Positions 28,367 to 38,096 of a stretch of DNA of 64,000 nucleotides are shown piece after piece. The DNA is from an uncultured Cellvibrionales bacterium. GTDB lineage: Bacteria; Pseudomonadota; Gammaproteobacteria; Pseudomonadales; Dasaniaceae. A program made the translations under genes and the position numbers. Under the pieces are notes generated by a model. That model saw only the letters and a list, made by a program, of their open reading frames with translations. It ran no database searches and was not told the DNA's origin. Numbering within the stretch: the first letter of the stretch is position 1; each line of letters opens with the position of its first letter. Where the stretch lies: NCBI GenBank assembly GCA_913019905.1, contig CAJVZD010000019.1:37485-101484 (forward strand), in the 5' to 3' direction.

Positions 28367-28746
28367 GGCTAGTGTCTCCCCTATTGATTAAACGTTAGAT
28401 ACTGAAATTTTTGTTAGCCTGATTTTTACTAGCGGCTGTTAGTATATCTTGCGATTTGTTTGACACACATTACCAAACAGCAATCAAAACGAATGGCACT
28501 TGGCTTAATCTCAATCCGATCCACCAAATTCCTCCATTGTAAATTGTGGAGAATGTGATACTTTTCTGAACGTTAATTGCTATACTGCCAGTCGCGATTA
28601 ATCCCGGAAGCCAGAAAATTTGGCCCACGATATGAAAAGGCTTTCGCTTTTTTTGCGCTGTAAAGTCGGGCTCTGGAAGAGCCAAAACCAGAGGGCATGG
28701 GCGCCCCATTTTGCATTCCTGCATTGCCAGCTGAAAGAAGAACTCT
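28367..28746. other. Divergent intergenic region, no gene seen
   Basis: 380 bp between the monooxygenase and the second binding-protein gene. A TATACT at 28581 could be a -10 element, but no matching -35 is convincing. Short overlapping frames are unsupported. Confidence 0.45.
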
Positions 28747-29499
28747 ATGCTCTGCGCACTAAGAAACCTTTTGCCATTTCTATTGCTCGTCCCATTAACA
28801 ACGCTTGCTGAGCCGTTGCATGTGGTAACAGAAGAGCTACCGCCCTATAGTTTCTCTCGGGACGGTCATATCGAAGGACTGAGTACCGACATTGTAAGAG
28901 CAACATTGGAACAGGCGAACATTGACTACGACATTGAAATGACGACTTGGGCAAAAGCTTATTCATCAGCACGATTCAAGCCTTACACTCTTATTTATTC
29001 CGTTGCAAAAACGCCACAACGATTGACCCATTTTCGTTGGATTGGTGAAATCGTTTCCTTCGAATCATGCCTGTTTAGCTTGCAGGAAAATACCCATCTC
29101 CGCCTGAACACACTTAAAGACGCCTTGAATTATCGAGTGGGTGCGACCTTTGGCGGTGGGGGCGAGCAAGCTTTAATTAACCAGGGTTTTGAATTGGGGA
29201 AAAACCTAATACGGTCTCCCAGCGAAAGAGCACTAAAGACCGCCCTCCAAAACGGTAGTATCGATTTTTGGATCGCGCTAAAACCGACGGCTATGGGAGA
29301 ATCTTCAGAGGACAAATTGGCTGACCAGCCCGCCTTTAGGCAACACATTTGTCTTCCTCCCGGTGAGGGCTTATATATGGCTCTCAGCAAGAATACGCCG
29401 AACGAGATAGGCAACAAGCTTATTCAAAGCCTTCAATCAATAAAAGCCAGCGGCGAATATCAAACAATATTGAATAGATACCAATCAGATCAAATTTGA
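28747..29499 (+). CDS. Orphan periplasmic solute-binding protein (SBP_bac_3), paralogue A
   Basis: 250-residue exported protein with a signal peptide (NLLPFLLLVPLTTLAEP). The mature part starts LHVVTEELPPYSF and includes IEGLSTDIVRATLEQA and a KTPQRLTHFRWIGE block, typical of amino-acid-type solute-binding proteins. It is a close paralogue of the gene at 52.2 kb and a more distant one of that at 3.2 kb. No ABC transporter gene is nearby. It may deliver ligand to a distant permease or act as a sensor. Confidence 0.85.
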   Translation: MLCALRNLLPFLLLVPLTTLAEPLHVVTEELPPYSFSRDGHIEGLSTDIVRATLEQANIDYDIEMTTWAKAYSSARFKPYTLIYSVAKTPQRLTHFRWIGEIVSFESCLFSLQENTHLRLNTLKDALNYRVGATFGGGGEQALINQGFELGKNLIRSPSERALKTALQNGSIDFWIALKPTAMGESSEDKLADQPAFRQHICLPPGEGLYMALSKNTPNEIGNKLIQSLQSIKASGEYQTILNRYQSDQI

Positions 29500-30033
29500 A
29501 TAGTCTGCTTATTCGTTCCCGCCGATGCAGCTTTTCTTTTGTGGTCCAGGCGTTAAGGCGCAACATTAATACCAAATGGGCCAAAACTCGGCAGCCCTTC
29601 ATTAGATAGAGCCTGCAAATACTACTCGATGCTCGATGTATGGCAGCCTGCCTAACTCCGGTAAGTTTTTAACAGCAAGGTTCTTTCTAGCTCCAAGGGA
29701 ATCACCACCCGTTTTGCCCATTAGTCTTTCTTCCTACCGTCGTACCATCATTTCGTCAGAAATTTAGGCGGCCGATCTATCCACTCCTTTTACACCGTCA
29801 ATGCTGAGCCCTCATTTGTCTGCGCAACGCGTGCGGCAACTGTGTCGGGCCTTCGATGGGAAAAGCACTATTATTCTTTGTTAGAGCAGTAAAGTAAACG
29901 TTGTTTCATTTTTTTGCATATTCTTGATAAAACATTCCGGCATCAAGATATTATCTGTCAAAACGAGAGACATTGTTTCCCTTGATCTTCGCTACAATTT
30001 CGACCCCCGACAAGCAACGAATGAATACAACAA
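29500..30033. other. Intergenic region, no gene seen
   Basis: 534 bp without a supported reading frame; some short reverse frames are shadows. It separates two forward genes, so it likely holds a terminator and the promoter of the aminotransferase, but no element is clear. Confidence 0.5.
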
Positions 30034-31731
30034 ATGAATACAACGAATACACTCATAGACACTATCCGCGAGTCCGTCATAGGGGAGAATCACACCATAA
30101 AAACGCCCTTCGGTGATAAACCGTTGGTTTACGCTGACTATACCGCGTCGGGGCGCGCCCTCACCTTCATAGAAGATTATATCCAGCAGCAAGTTCTGCC
30201 TTTTTACGCCAATACCCATACAGAAACGTCTTATACTGGAGCTCAAACGACAGCGTTGCGGGAGGAAGCCCGCCAGGAAATCCGCCGCGCGATCAACGCC
30301 GGGGAAGATGACCAGATTATATTTTGCGGCTCGGGAGCTACTGCAGCCATTCACAAGTTAATCGAGATATTGAATCTTCGACTGCCGAACACTCTGGATG
30401 GCGAGTATCAATTATTGAATAACATCCCAGAGATCGACCGCCCGGTCGTTTTTATCGGCCCGTATGAGCATCACTCCAACGAACTACCCTGGAGAGAGAG
30501 TATTTGCGATGTCGTTGTCATCCCCTTAAACGATGAAGGTTTGTTAGACCTTCCTCGACTTGAAGAGTTACTGCAAATTTATAGCGACAGACCATCCAAA
30601 ATCGGCAGTTTCTCCGCCGCCTCCAATGTCACTGGAATAAAGACAGATGTGGATGCAGTGACCCAATTGCTTAACCGCTACGGCGCCCATTCCTTTTGGG
30701 ATTACGCAGCTGCCGCACCCTACGTCAGTATTGACATGAACGGTCGAGAAAGCGCTGCAAAAAATACCAGTAAAAGTGCCGTTTTTATCTCGCCGCACAA
30801 GTTTATTGGCGGTCCCGGCACACCCGGAATATTAGTCGTTAAAAAACAACTGCTGAAAAATCGCGTTCCTGCAGTCTCCGGAGGTGGCACGGTTCTTTAT
30901 GTAAGCTCCGATAGCCACCGCTATATAGACAATCCCGAGCGCCGAGAAGAAGGCGGCACGCCCGCGATTGTCGAATCTATTCGAGCAGGCTTAGTATTTA
31001 AATTGCAGCAAGAGGTAGGCATTGATGAAATCGAGAAACGGGAGTCGAGTTTCATCAAACGCGCATTAACTCGCTGGTCACAACAGGATAATATCGACAT
31101 TTTAGGCAACCTGTCCGCGCCGCGATTATCAATCGCATCGTTGTGCATAAAACATCAAGGCCGGGATTTACATTATGGATTCGTCGTTGCACTGCTAAAT
31201 GATCTATTCGGCATTCAAGCTCGGGGCGGCTGCTCCTGTGCAGGCCCTTATGGCCATGAGCTACTAGGCTTAAATACAGATAACAGCAACGCACTCGAAA
31301 ACCAGTTACTGGAAGGCCAGGCAATCCTGCGCCCGGGCTGGATACGTTTAAACTTTAACTATTTTATCGGCGAAGCCGACTTTGAATACTTAGTTCGTGC
31401 TATTGAACTAGTCGCCGAACATGGCTGGCGTCTATTACCCTATTATAATGTCGATACTAATGACGGGATTTATCGCTACCAAAAAGAAAAACCAAATCTC
31501 GCCACTCTTTTAGATAATTTCAGTTTCCACAACTTGAATAGCAGTAGCAGCAGTCGCAATAAAAACAGCAATAGCCCAAACCCTTCACATCGAAAGCTGT
31601 CACTGTCTGCCTATCTTGCCATCGCGGAAAAAGAAATAACCAAAGAATCACGAGAGGGACAGACCTACCGCACAGAACTCACGCCGGCGGCGGAAAAACT
31701 ACGCTGGTTCGCAATTCCACAGGCAGTATAA
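30034..31731 (+). CDS. Class V aminotransferase (cysteine-desulfurase-like) with a Ser/Asn-rich C-terminal linker
   Basis: 565-residue PLP enzyme, longer than the usual 400. PLP-binding Lys256 is in SPHKFIGGPGTPG, and the cofactor-contact SGATAAIHKL is in the N-terminal half. The GGCSCAGPYG segment around residue 400 holds two Cys and resembles the flexible Cys loop of desulfurases. After about residue 490 a Ser/Asn-rich linker separates a 50-residue tail with YLAIAEKEITKES. The start at ATG 30034 has a weak ribosome-binding site. A role in sulfur transfer or as an amino-acid lyase is open. Confidence 0.85.
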   Translation: MNTTNTLIDTIRESVIGENHTIKTPFGDKPLVYADYTASGRALTFIEDYIQQQVLPFYANTHTETSYTGAQTTALREEARQEIRRAINAGEDDQIIFCGSGATAAIHKLIEILNLRLPNTLDGEYQLLNNIPEIDRPVVFIGPYEHHSNELPWRESICDVVVIPLNDEGLLDLPRLEELLQIYSDRPSKIGSFSAASNVTGIKTDVDAVTQLLNRYGAHSFWDYAAAAPYVSIDMNGRESAAKNTSKSAVFISPHKFIGGPGTPGILVVKKQLLKNRVPAVSGGGTVLYVSSDSHRYIDNPERREEGGTPAIVESIRAGLVFKLQQEVGIDEIEKRESSFIKRALTRWSQQDNIDILGNLSAPRLSIASLCIKHQGRDLHYGFVVALLNDLFGIQARGGCSCAGPYGHELLGLNTDNSNALENQLLEGQAILRPGWIRLNFNYFIGEADFEYLVRAIELVAEHGWRLLPYYNVDTNDGIYRYQKEKPNLATLLDNFSFHNLNSSSSSRNKNSNSPNPSHRKLSLSAYLAIAEKEITKESREGQTYRTELTPAAEKLRWFAIPQAV

Positions 31732-31868
31732 TGGCAACCCCTCCCCTCCACTCCCCTCCAATCGCTCTGGTCTGAGCCTACGACATGCCAGTAAGAAGGG
31801 CTCCAGGTATTGTTACAGACTCCAGATAGCCTTAGCTAAATGCACTGACTTCAACAATAGAAAGGGCG

Positions 31869-31910
31869 CCTGGGAAACTAACACATTAAATCATGTAGTA
31901 GTTTCCCAGG
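31869..31910. terminator. Perfect 12-bp stem-loop between convergent genes
   Basis: CCTGGGAAACTA at 31869-31880 pairs perfectly with TAGTTTCCCAGG at 31899-31910 around an 18-base loop. It lies between the converging aminotransferase and permease genes, where a two-way terminator would sit, but it has no T-tract. Confidence 0.55.
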
Positions 31911-31921
31911 CCATTAGGCCT

Positions 31922-32015
31922 ATAGTTAATCCCCGTAGTTATGCCCCGTAGTTAAGCCCCATAGTTATGCCCATAATTTAGTCCATAGTTAAGCAATAGT
32001 TAAGCAATAGTTTTA
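31922..32015. repeat. Tandem repeat with shrinking period (13 to 11 bp), about 8 units
   Basis: Successive units follow ATAGTTAAG/TGCCCC: 13 bp at first, then 12, then 11 as the C-run shortens from four to two to one. The pattern is strong over 94 bp and suggests stepwise slippage. It lies just past the long hairpin. Confidence 0.82.
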
Positions 32016-32094
32016 GGGCCTGAAAATACGACGACACGGCGCAGTGGATATTTCCGAACTCAATATCCGACATCCAATTCCCCATAGCCCATGA

Positions 32095-33438
32095 CTAATA
32101 TTCAAATACTCCATTGTCCGCGGTCAAGCGGTCGAGGTCGATGCCTTTCTTCACCAGATATCGCCGTCGCAAGGGGTAATAGGCTATTGATATGATAATC
32201 CAGGCAGCCAATATGGCAACGACAGTAGGCGACAGATCCAGTGAAAGAAAATAGACGCCAACAACCAAAGATAATTCGGAGATGACAAATAATCCCCATA
32301 TCCATGGCTGACTTAGATTGAACATTGATGCTCTGTATTCATCGGGGTATTGTTTTGGGATTTTGGTCACCACCCAATATACAATGAAGCCTGGAAAACT
32401 CGCGGCAATGGTCGCTGCTCGCGCGATCTCGCCAATATCCAACCCAGCTAATAGCGGGCCGATACCAATAAGTAACATAATCACCAACACAAAATAGGGC
32501 GCTCCGTATCGGTTTACCCGGCCGACCCAAGTCGGGATCAGTTTGTCCCAACTCGCAACAATAAAGGTTCTCGGAAGCTGAATAAATTGGGAATTGAGTG
32601 TTGTACAAATCGCAAGGCCCGCTCCTGCTATCAAAAAATAGGTCATCGCCCATCCAGGTAAAAACTGCCTTCCCGCAACGGTTAGCGGCTGATCAATCAT
32701 CTGTACCCACGACACAACTCCGACACTGGCAAGTGCAACAAACCCGTAAATCACTGCTACCGCCAAGGTGGCCCCAATCATCACAATGGGAACCGTTCTC
32801 CTTGGGTTATGCATTTCCCCACCAAGACCAACAATCATATAAGCACCACCGGTCGCAAACTTCAGTAGAAATACCGCAGTAATAAACCCGGTAATGCCTT
32901 TCGGAAACATGGGGCTCAGTAGATTGGCATCTATCGCCGGCATGGCAAAACCGGCGTAAACTGCTAGCGCGGAAAGCAACAACAAGACCAAAATTATTTG
33001 AACCTTCGACGCAATTCTCAAGCCAAAGAGATTCGCAAAGAAAAGCAAAACAATGACAAAAACACCCCACTCATTCACAGATAACACCGGAAACAGCGGA
33101 CTGAGATACAAACCAAATGAGCTGCCGTACAAACTCAGTGAAATACTGGCCAACAAAATCAAGGATAAAACGATGGAGCCTAACCAACCATTTCCCAGCC
33201 GCGATGCCCATGCATAATAAGCACCAGTGGATGGTAAAACGGTACCGGCCATCATTATCAAAATACTAACAACAAGAACGAGGATTGCCGCGACTAAATA
33301 GGCCATTATGACTGAAGGGCCGGTCATGCCGATCGCAATGCCCGTCAATGCGACCACGCCTGCGCCGATGATTTGGCCAATCGCGATAAAGAACACGTCC
33401 CAAAAAGTCAGAACTCGTTTAAGCTTTGGGTTTTCCAC
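32095..33438 (-). CDS. APC-superfamily amino-acid permease
   Basis: 447-residue integral-membrane protein with about twelve hydrophobic segments. The first helix has GQIIGAGVVALTGIAIGM, the glycine-rich unwound helix typical of APC permeases (IGAG). The order of helices and the YYAWASRLGNGWLGS loop fit amino-acid/polyamine transporters. GTG 33438 is the start, with AAGGA upstream. The exported RidA gene lies 336 bp upstream on the same strand. Substrate unknown. Confidence 0.92.
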   Translation of the reverse strand: MENPKLKRVLTFWDVFFIAIGQIIGAGVVALTGIAIGMTGPSVIMAYLVAAILVLVVSILIMMAGTVLPSTGAYYAWASRLGNGWLGSIVLSLILLASISLSLYGSSFGLYLSPLFPVLSVNEWGVFVIVLLFFANLFGLRIASKVQIILVLLLLSALAVYAGFAMPAIDANLLSPMFPKGITGFITAVFLLKFATGGAYMIVGLGGEMHNPRRTVPIVMIGATLAVAVIYGFVALASVGVVSWVQMIDQPLTVAGRQFLPGWAMTYFLIAGAGLAICTTLNSQFIQLPRTFIVASWDKLIPTWVGRVNRYGAPYFVLVIMLLIGIGPLLAGLDIGEIARAATIAASFPGFIVYWVVTKIPKQYPDEYRASMFNLSQPWIWGLFVISELSLVVGVYFLSLDLSPTVVAILAAWIIISIAYYPLRRRYLVKKGIDLDRLTADNGVFEY

Positions 33439-33774
33439 ACACGTTCCTTTTAACTTATTATTTTTGTTACAGTGTTAAACATCAAGATAAGCGGGAAGTC
33501 TCTTCGGCCTATCAACTGCGTCCACCAGTTCTTGCCGACATTGTTCGAGCCATTTGAGTGATTCAATCACTTCACAAACGACTACATTAAGCTATTCGTT
33601 AGGAATGCAAACCCTTCATCGCTCGATGCACGCCACTTTATTAACGGCAACAAAACCTCAGTTGCATCACCGTCACTCAAGTTAATTAGAGAGATATTCA
33701 GACCTATTGACTGACGCTGTAAATAAACCAACAGATTTTTGTCGATGCACTAAAAACTAACGAGAAGAATCTAC
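33439..33774. other. Intergenic region, no gene seen
   Basis: 336 bp between two reverse-strand genes. No reading frame, repeat or promoter is supported. Confidence 0.5.
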
Positions 33775-34209
33775 TCATCGCGCCGCTATACATTCGATTT
33801 CGACGCTGCCGCCTAAAGCCAGTCCACTAGCACCCAGAGCACTTCTTGCCGGACGATGTTCTCCCAGGGCTTCCAAGTACGCGATATTCATCTCACCCCA
33901 CTCGTTCATATCGCCCAAAAAAATGGTGCATTTTGCAATTTTTTCGACCTTTGACCCGTACCTTTCGACTATCTCGATAATATTGTTCATGGCCTGACGA
34001 GTCTCAGCTTGAACTCCGCCTTTCACCAATTTTAGCTCTCCGGGCTTATTACCTATTTGACCAGAAATAAACAGTAAATCACCAACTGCAACAGCTTCCG
34101 AGAAAGGTAGATCTAATTGCTTCGTTTTTTCAACACCTAATACCTTAACCTCAGCGGCAGTTGAAATCAGACTAAAAAATACTAACACCATTATAAGAGG
34201 GAGTTTCAT
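33775..34209 (-). CDS. Exported RidA-family protein
   Basis: 144-residue Rid protein preceded by a signal peptide (LPLIMVLVFFSLISTAA). RidA enzymes hydrolyse reactive enamine/imine intermediates. The core pattern GDLLFISGQIG, NNIIEIVERYGS and the catalytic-Arg motif HRPARSALG are intact, with the key Arg at 122. Family members are usually cytosolic, so export is unusual. It lies just downstream of an exported dienelactone-hydrolase-like gene on the same strand, which may form a short operon. AGGA precedes ATG 34209. Confidence 0.88.
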   Translation of the reverse strand: MKLPLIMVLVFFSLISTAAEVKVLGVEKTKQLDLPFSEAVAVGDLLFISGQIGNKPGELKLVKGGVQAETRQAMNNIIEIVERYGSKVEKIAKCTIFLGDMNEWGEMNIAYLEALGEHRPARSALGASGLALGGSVEIECIAAR

Positions 34210-34251
34210 TCGGTTTATCCTATTTGAAAATTAATGCTCAATATCTAATGT

Positions 34252-35130
34252 CTAATGTCTAACAAGATGCTCTAGAAAAAAGTCGCTCAGAGCCTTATCG
34301 GACAATTCCCGGGCGAGGTTGTTAGTCTTCATGACAACCTTACCGCCTTTTCCTAAATGACTAAAAGGATCAGTCACTTCTGCTGGAGCAGCCGATGTAT
34401 TAAAACCGTGCGCGGCGTCGGGATATACCACGACTCTAACATTTTTTTGATCCTCGCTTCCGAGCGTTGAACGCCAGTCACTACAAGATGTTGCCGTATC
34501 ATAGTCGTCTTTCTCACCCGTCAGAATTAAAAGTGGTGTGTTGTCGAGCTCGGGCAATTCATAACCGGGTACTTTATTGTAGACCCAACAGACAGGGTAA
34601 AAGGCAACCTGTGCGGCGAAGGACAAATCCGTCGAAATCATTCTTTGATGAAGCGGACTTCGACTCAACATTGAGACAACGCCCCCCCAAGAGAACCCGA
34701 CCAGACCAATCCTTTCGGGGTCAACCCCTTCCAAGCCACGTAAAAATTCCAGCGCCGCAAATGCATCCGGCAATGTTTCTGAGACAGTTTTCGGACGGCC
34801 AAACTGACGACCTAACCAACCTCGCGCGGCCCACAGATCTATCTCCAAAGTGACAAAGCCTTCTCTATTTAACGTGGACGAATGATAAGCGCCTCTTGAA
34901 TCCACTCCGCCGGATCCATGCACGATCAGTACTGCGGCACCGTTTGATTTTTGCAAAGGAAAGCTGAGTTTAGCGGCAATATTCCAGTGTTTTTCTGCAT
35001 AACTAACGGGAAAAGTGACGTACGAAACGCGGCTAACCTGACTCGCAGAAACGCCCGCCGGGAAAAACGATAACGGCAACAATAGCGACAACAATACTAA
35101 TGACATCTGAATTTCCTTGACTATCGACAC
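34252..35130 (-). CDS. Exported dienelactone-hydrolase-family alpha/beta hydrolase
   Basis: 292-residue protein with a signal peptide (LVLLSLLLPLSFFPAGVSAS). The fold has an early oxyanion strand VLIVHGSGGVDS, the nucleophile motif GFSWGG with Ser near residue 146, an acidic TGEKDDYD segment and a late AHGFN histidine, as in the DLH/S9-like esterase family. It likely cleaves esters or lactones in the periplasm. The RidA gene follows 42 bp downstream. Its stop codon overlaps a short TCTAATG repeat (about 34244-34262). Confidence 0.86.
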   Translation of the reverse strand: MSIVKEIQMSLVLLSLLLPLSFFPAGVSASQVSRVSYVTFPVSYAEKHWNIAAKLSFPLQKSNGAAVLIVHGSGGVDSRGAYHSSTLNREGFVTLEIDLWAARGWLGRQFGRPKTVSETLPDAFAALEFLRGLEGVDPERIGLVGFSWGGVVSMLSRSPLHQRMISTDLSFAAQVAFYPVCWVYNKVPGYELPELDNTPLLILTGEKDDYDTATSCSDWRSTLGSEDQKNVRVVVYPDAAHGFNTSAAPAEVTDPFSHLGKGGKVVMKTNNLARELSDKALSDFFLEHLVRH

Positions 35131-35396
35131 CTTATCCTCTACCCATTCGAATGAACATATTTTGAGAAATTGCCAAGTCGGAACCCATTATATTCGATGA
35201 CGAACAACGGCCTTCACATTTTTATTTTCAGCCAAAGCCGAAATCAACAGCCATGAACAAGATTCGAATGATAATATAAGCGCTAAGCGTTAACAAACAT
35301 TACAAATTACGCCTTATTTTGGACTTACGACCTATACTAACTAATCCTTACTTACTCAATTTACACACGTTAGTCACTATCATCAGGAAATGGTCA

Positions 35397-37652
35397 ATGC
35401 AGAAAATCCTAGTCATCGATGACAGCCAAGCGTTTACTAGCTATTTGGGCTCACTTCTCAACGAACACGGTTACCAAGCAACCTCCTCAACAGATCCGGC
35501 ATCACTAATTCCACTTTTACACAACCAACACCAAGATCTTGTGCTCCTTGATATCTCTATGCCGGAAATTGACGGAGTCACCTTGCTAAAAAGGATTAGG
35601 GCAGATTCCCGCCTACAACACGTTGAAGTCATGATGGTCACCGCGACTAATGAGGATCGGGTACTTGTCGATTGCCTGAATAGCGGCGCTGTAGATTATA
35701 TTACCAAACCGATCAATGAGGTCGTCCTTCTCGCGAGAGTCGGCGCTGCACTCGAAAGAATAGAACACCAACGGACCCAAGAAAAACTGTCTAACTCAGT
35801 CGCACACTATAACGCTATTGTTGAATCATCGGCCGACGGCATCATTTCAACCGACGAACATGGCGTGATAAGGTCCTTCAACCCGGCAGCTGAGAAGATC
35901 TTTAACTATTCAGCCAAAGAAATCATTGGGAACTACGCCTCAATATTTTCTATCGACAATGCCGAACAAAACAATGATGCAGGCCATCGAATTTACCAAG
36001 GCCATGCTATCAAAGAGGTACTCGGCAAAACCATTGAAATTGAGGTAAAACGCAAGGGAGGTGAAATTTTCCCCGCTGAACTGTCTGTTAGTGAAATTAA
36101 CTTTAACAGAAGAAAAGGCTACGCCGGTATTATTCGCGATATATCGGAAAAAAAGAAGGCAGCAGCCGAGCTTAGTAGGCTCAATAGTTATCTGGATACT
36201 GTTCTTTTTAATCTACCCCTAGGCGTCGCGATATTGGAGGGCGAGGACTTTCGGTATTTTCGAATCAATCAAGCACTTGCAGCGCTTAACGGACAGCCAG
36301 TTGCGGAACATTTGGGGAAACGACTTGTGGATATGGTACCCAGTAGTGACGTGGAGTTGGTGCCGAAATTACGGGAAGTATTAGCAAGTAACAAACCAAT
36401 TCTTGGCCGTGAGTTCAGCATCCAGCTACCCAGCAGCAGCGACCCTATTCACTTAATGGACTGGCACGTACCCATCGTAAGCCCGGACAAAGACCTTAAT
36501 ACAATTATATCAGTTGTGCTCGACGTTACTGAACTAAACGAAGCGCAGGAACAATTGATTCAGTCTCAAAAAATGGAGTCCTTGGGCGTATTGGCAGGCG
36601 GGATAGCCCACGAATTCAATAACCTGCTTGCTATCATCATGGGCAATGCTGAACTTGCCTTCAATATATTTCCCAAGGACAACAGAAATAGGGTCAAAGA
36701 AGTTACTATAGCCGGTGAGAAAGCTGCAAAATTAGTTAATCAAATGCTAGCTTTCAGCAAGACAGACAGCGACCACCAAAAGCCGCTTGACCTGATTGAA
36801 TGCATCAAAAATTCATTAGAAATGGCTCAATCATTGACACCCCATAATATTGAAATACACCTGGACTTTGATAATGACTGTCCTCCCATCATGGCGAATG
36901 AGGCGCAGATTTATCAGATTATTCTTAACCTGTGCAGCAATGCCTTTAACGCAATGGAAAGTGAAGGCGGCGTAATAGAAATTTCGGTAAAAGAAGTCGA
37001 TGACAGACTCGTGTTAACCTTTAAGGATTCGGGAATAGGCATAGAATCAGGAAATCGAAAGTGGATTTTCGACCCCTTTTTTAACGGAAAAACTATCGGT
37101 AAAGGAAAGGGTACAGGGCTAGGCTTGTCGGTGATTTATAGATTGATCGAAGCCCACAACGGGACAATTAACATCGACAGCAAACACGACATAGGGACCA
37201 CAGTCACGATCACGATACCCACGGTGATGGAAGGCGCAGCAAATTCTGACGAGGCACATAGCGCAAATAAAGGGCCGGGGCGCATTCTCATCGCAGACGA
37301 TGAGATCGGCTTGTTAGCACTTTACAAAGAGATTTTGGAATCAGAAAATTACGAGGTTACGATCAAGGAAAATGGGGCAGATGCTCTGGCGACATTTAGG
37401 GAAAACCCGGACTTCTTTGATCTTGTAATAACGGATCAAACCATGCCTAAAATGACCGGCAAAGAGCTTGCAATGAACCTGCTACAAATAAGACCTGAAC
37501 TGCCCATTATCATGACCAGTGGTTACGACCAATCGCTTAGGTCTGAGCAAGTTAACACCGACAGCATTCGTTGTTATCTGCAAAAACCCATTGGACTAAG
37601 ACAGTTAGTTGATGCCGTACAAATTCAGCTTGAAGCTGGCCAGCTCGGCTAA
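35397..37652 (+). CDS. Hybrid histidine kinase, REC-PAS-PAS-HisKA-HATPase-REC
   Basis: 751-residue soluble hybrid sensor kinase; no membrane helix. An N-terminal receiver has phosphoacceptor Asp52 (DLVLLDISMPEIDG). Two PAS domains follow (about 140-260 and 265-385), then HisKA with His405 in GGIAHEFNN, an HATPase with NLCSNAFNAM, DSGIGIE and GKGTGLGLSVI, and a C-terminal receiver with Asp680 (DLVITDQTMPKMTG). Start ATG 35397 is chosen because AGGAAA lies just upstream and the receiver begins at once; a longer frame from 35319 adds 26 residues. No response-regulator gene is adjacent. The EAL-receiver protein 3 kb downstream is a possible partner. Confidence 0.92.
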   Translation: MQKILVIDDSQAFTSYLGSLLNEHGYQATSSTDPASLIPLLHNQHQDLVLLDISMPEIDGVTLLKRIRADSRLQHVEVMMVTATNEDRVLVDCLNSGAVDYITKPINEVVLLARVGAALERIEHQRTQEKLSNSVAHYNAIVESSADGIISTDEHGVIRSFNPAAEKIFNYSAKEIIGNYASIFSIDNAEQNNDAGHRIYQGHAIKEVLGKTIEIEVKRKGGEIFPAELSVSEINFNRRKGYAGIIRDISEKKKAAAELSRLNSYLDTVLFNLPLGVAILEGEDFRYFRINQALAALNGQPVAEHLGKRLVDMVPSSDVELVPKLREVLASNKPILGREFSIQLPSSSDPIHLMDWHVPIVSPDKDLNTIISVVLDVTELNEAQEQLIQSQKMESLGVLAGGIAHEFNNLLAIIMGNAELAFNIFPKDNRNRVKEVTIAGEKAAKLVNQMLAFSKTDSDHQKPLDLIECIKNSLEMAQSLTPHNIEIHLDFDNDCPPIMANEAQIYQIILNLCSNAFNAMESEGGVIEISVKEVDDRLVLTFKDSGIGIESGNRKWIFDPFFNGKTIGKGKGTGLGLSVIYRLIEAHNGTINIDSKHDIGTTVTITIPTVMEGAANSDEAHSANKGPGRILIADDEIGLLALYKEILESENYEVTIKENGADALATFRENPDFFDLVITDQTMPKMTGKELAMNLLQIRPELPIIMTSGYDQSLRSEQVNTDSIRCYLQKPIGLRQLVDAVQIQLEAGQLG

Positions 37653-38096
37653 ATCGTTCGTCACACCCTATCTATTGTTTACGTCGCCTTCTATTGTTTA
37701 CTTGGTCGTGGCAACAGACCGAAGGTGATGACGACCAGTAGGTACCACTCCAGTAATAAGCATCGTTCCAGTAATAAACATCGTTCCAGAAAAGTGATCG
37801 CCTGAGAAATCACGCAGCTCAACTGAGTGTTAGCCAGCGGCCTTTCTGAGCATTTGAAACGATGTCGCCGATAAGCGAAACAGGTAACAACATTTTCCTG
37901 CCTTAAATCGCTGTCGATTAGGAAATCGACCTCGCTACGCGAAAAGGTCCTACATCAACAAAATACAATTGATGAGCATTCGCATTTAGACTACATTATG
38001 CCCATTGTCAGTAGCGTCTATTTAGCGCTAAACCTTTTTTCGTCTAATCAGCGTTCCTAGGAAATTTATCCACATTCACCTACACAAGGTCAAACT
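37653..38096. other. Intergenic region with two direct repeats
   Basis: No gene. A 19-bp unit with core TCTATTGTTTAC is repeated at 37671-37689 and 37690-37708. An 18-bp TCCAGTAATAAGCATCGT unit is repeated at 37749-37766 and 37767-37784, with a third partial copy. Promoter of the next SDR gene presumably lies here. Confidence 0.65.

Larger units (their letters stand above)
31732..32094. other. Convergent intergenic region with a long hairpin and a tandem repeat
   Basis: No gene. It contains a perfect 12-bp inverted repeat at 31869-31910 and a shrinking tandem repeat at 31922-32015, both listed separately. Confidence 0.7.

Noticed and set aside
30021..30034. Earlier ATG for the class V aminotransferase
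   Set aside because: It lies in another frame and gives no protein with the domain.
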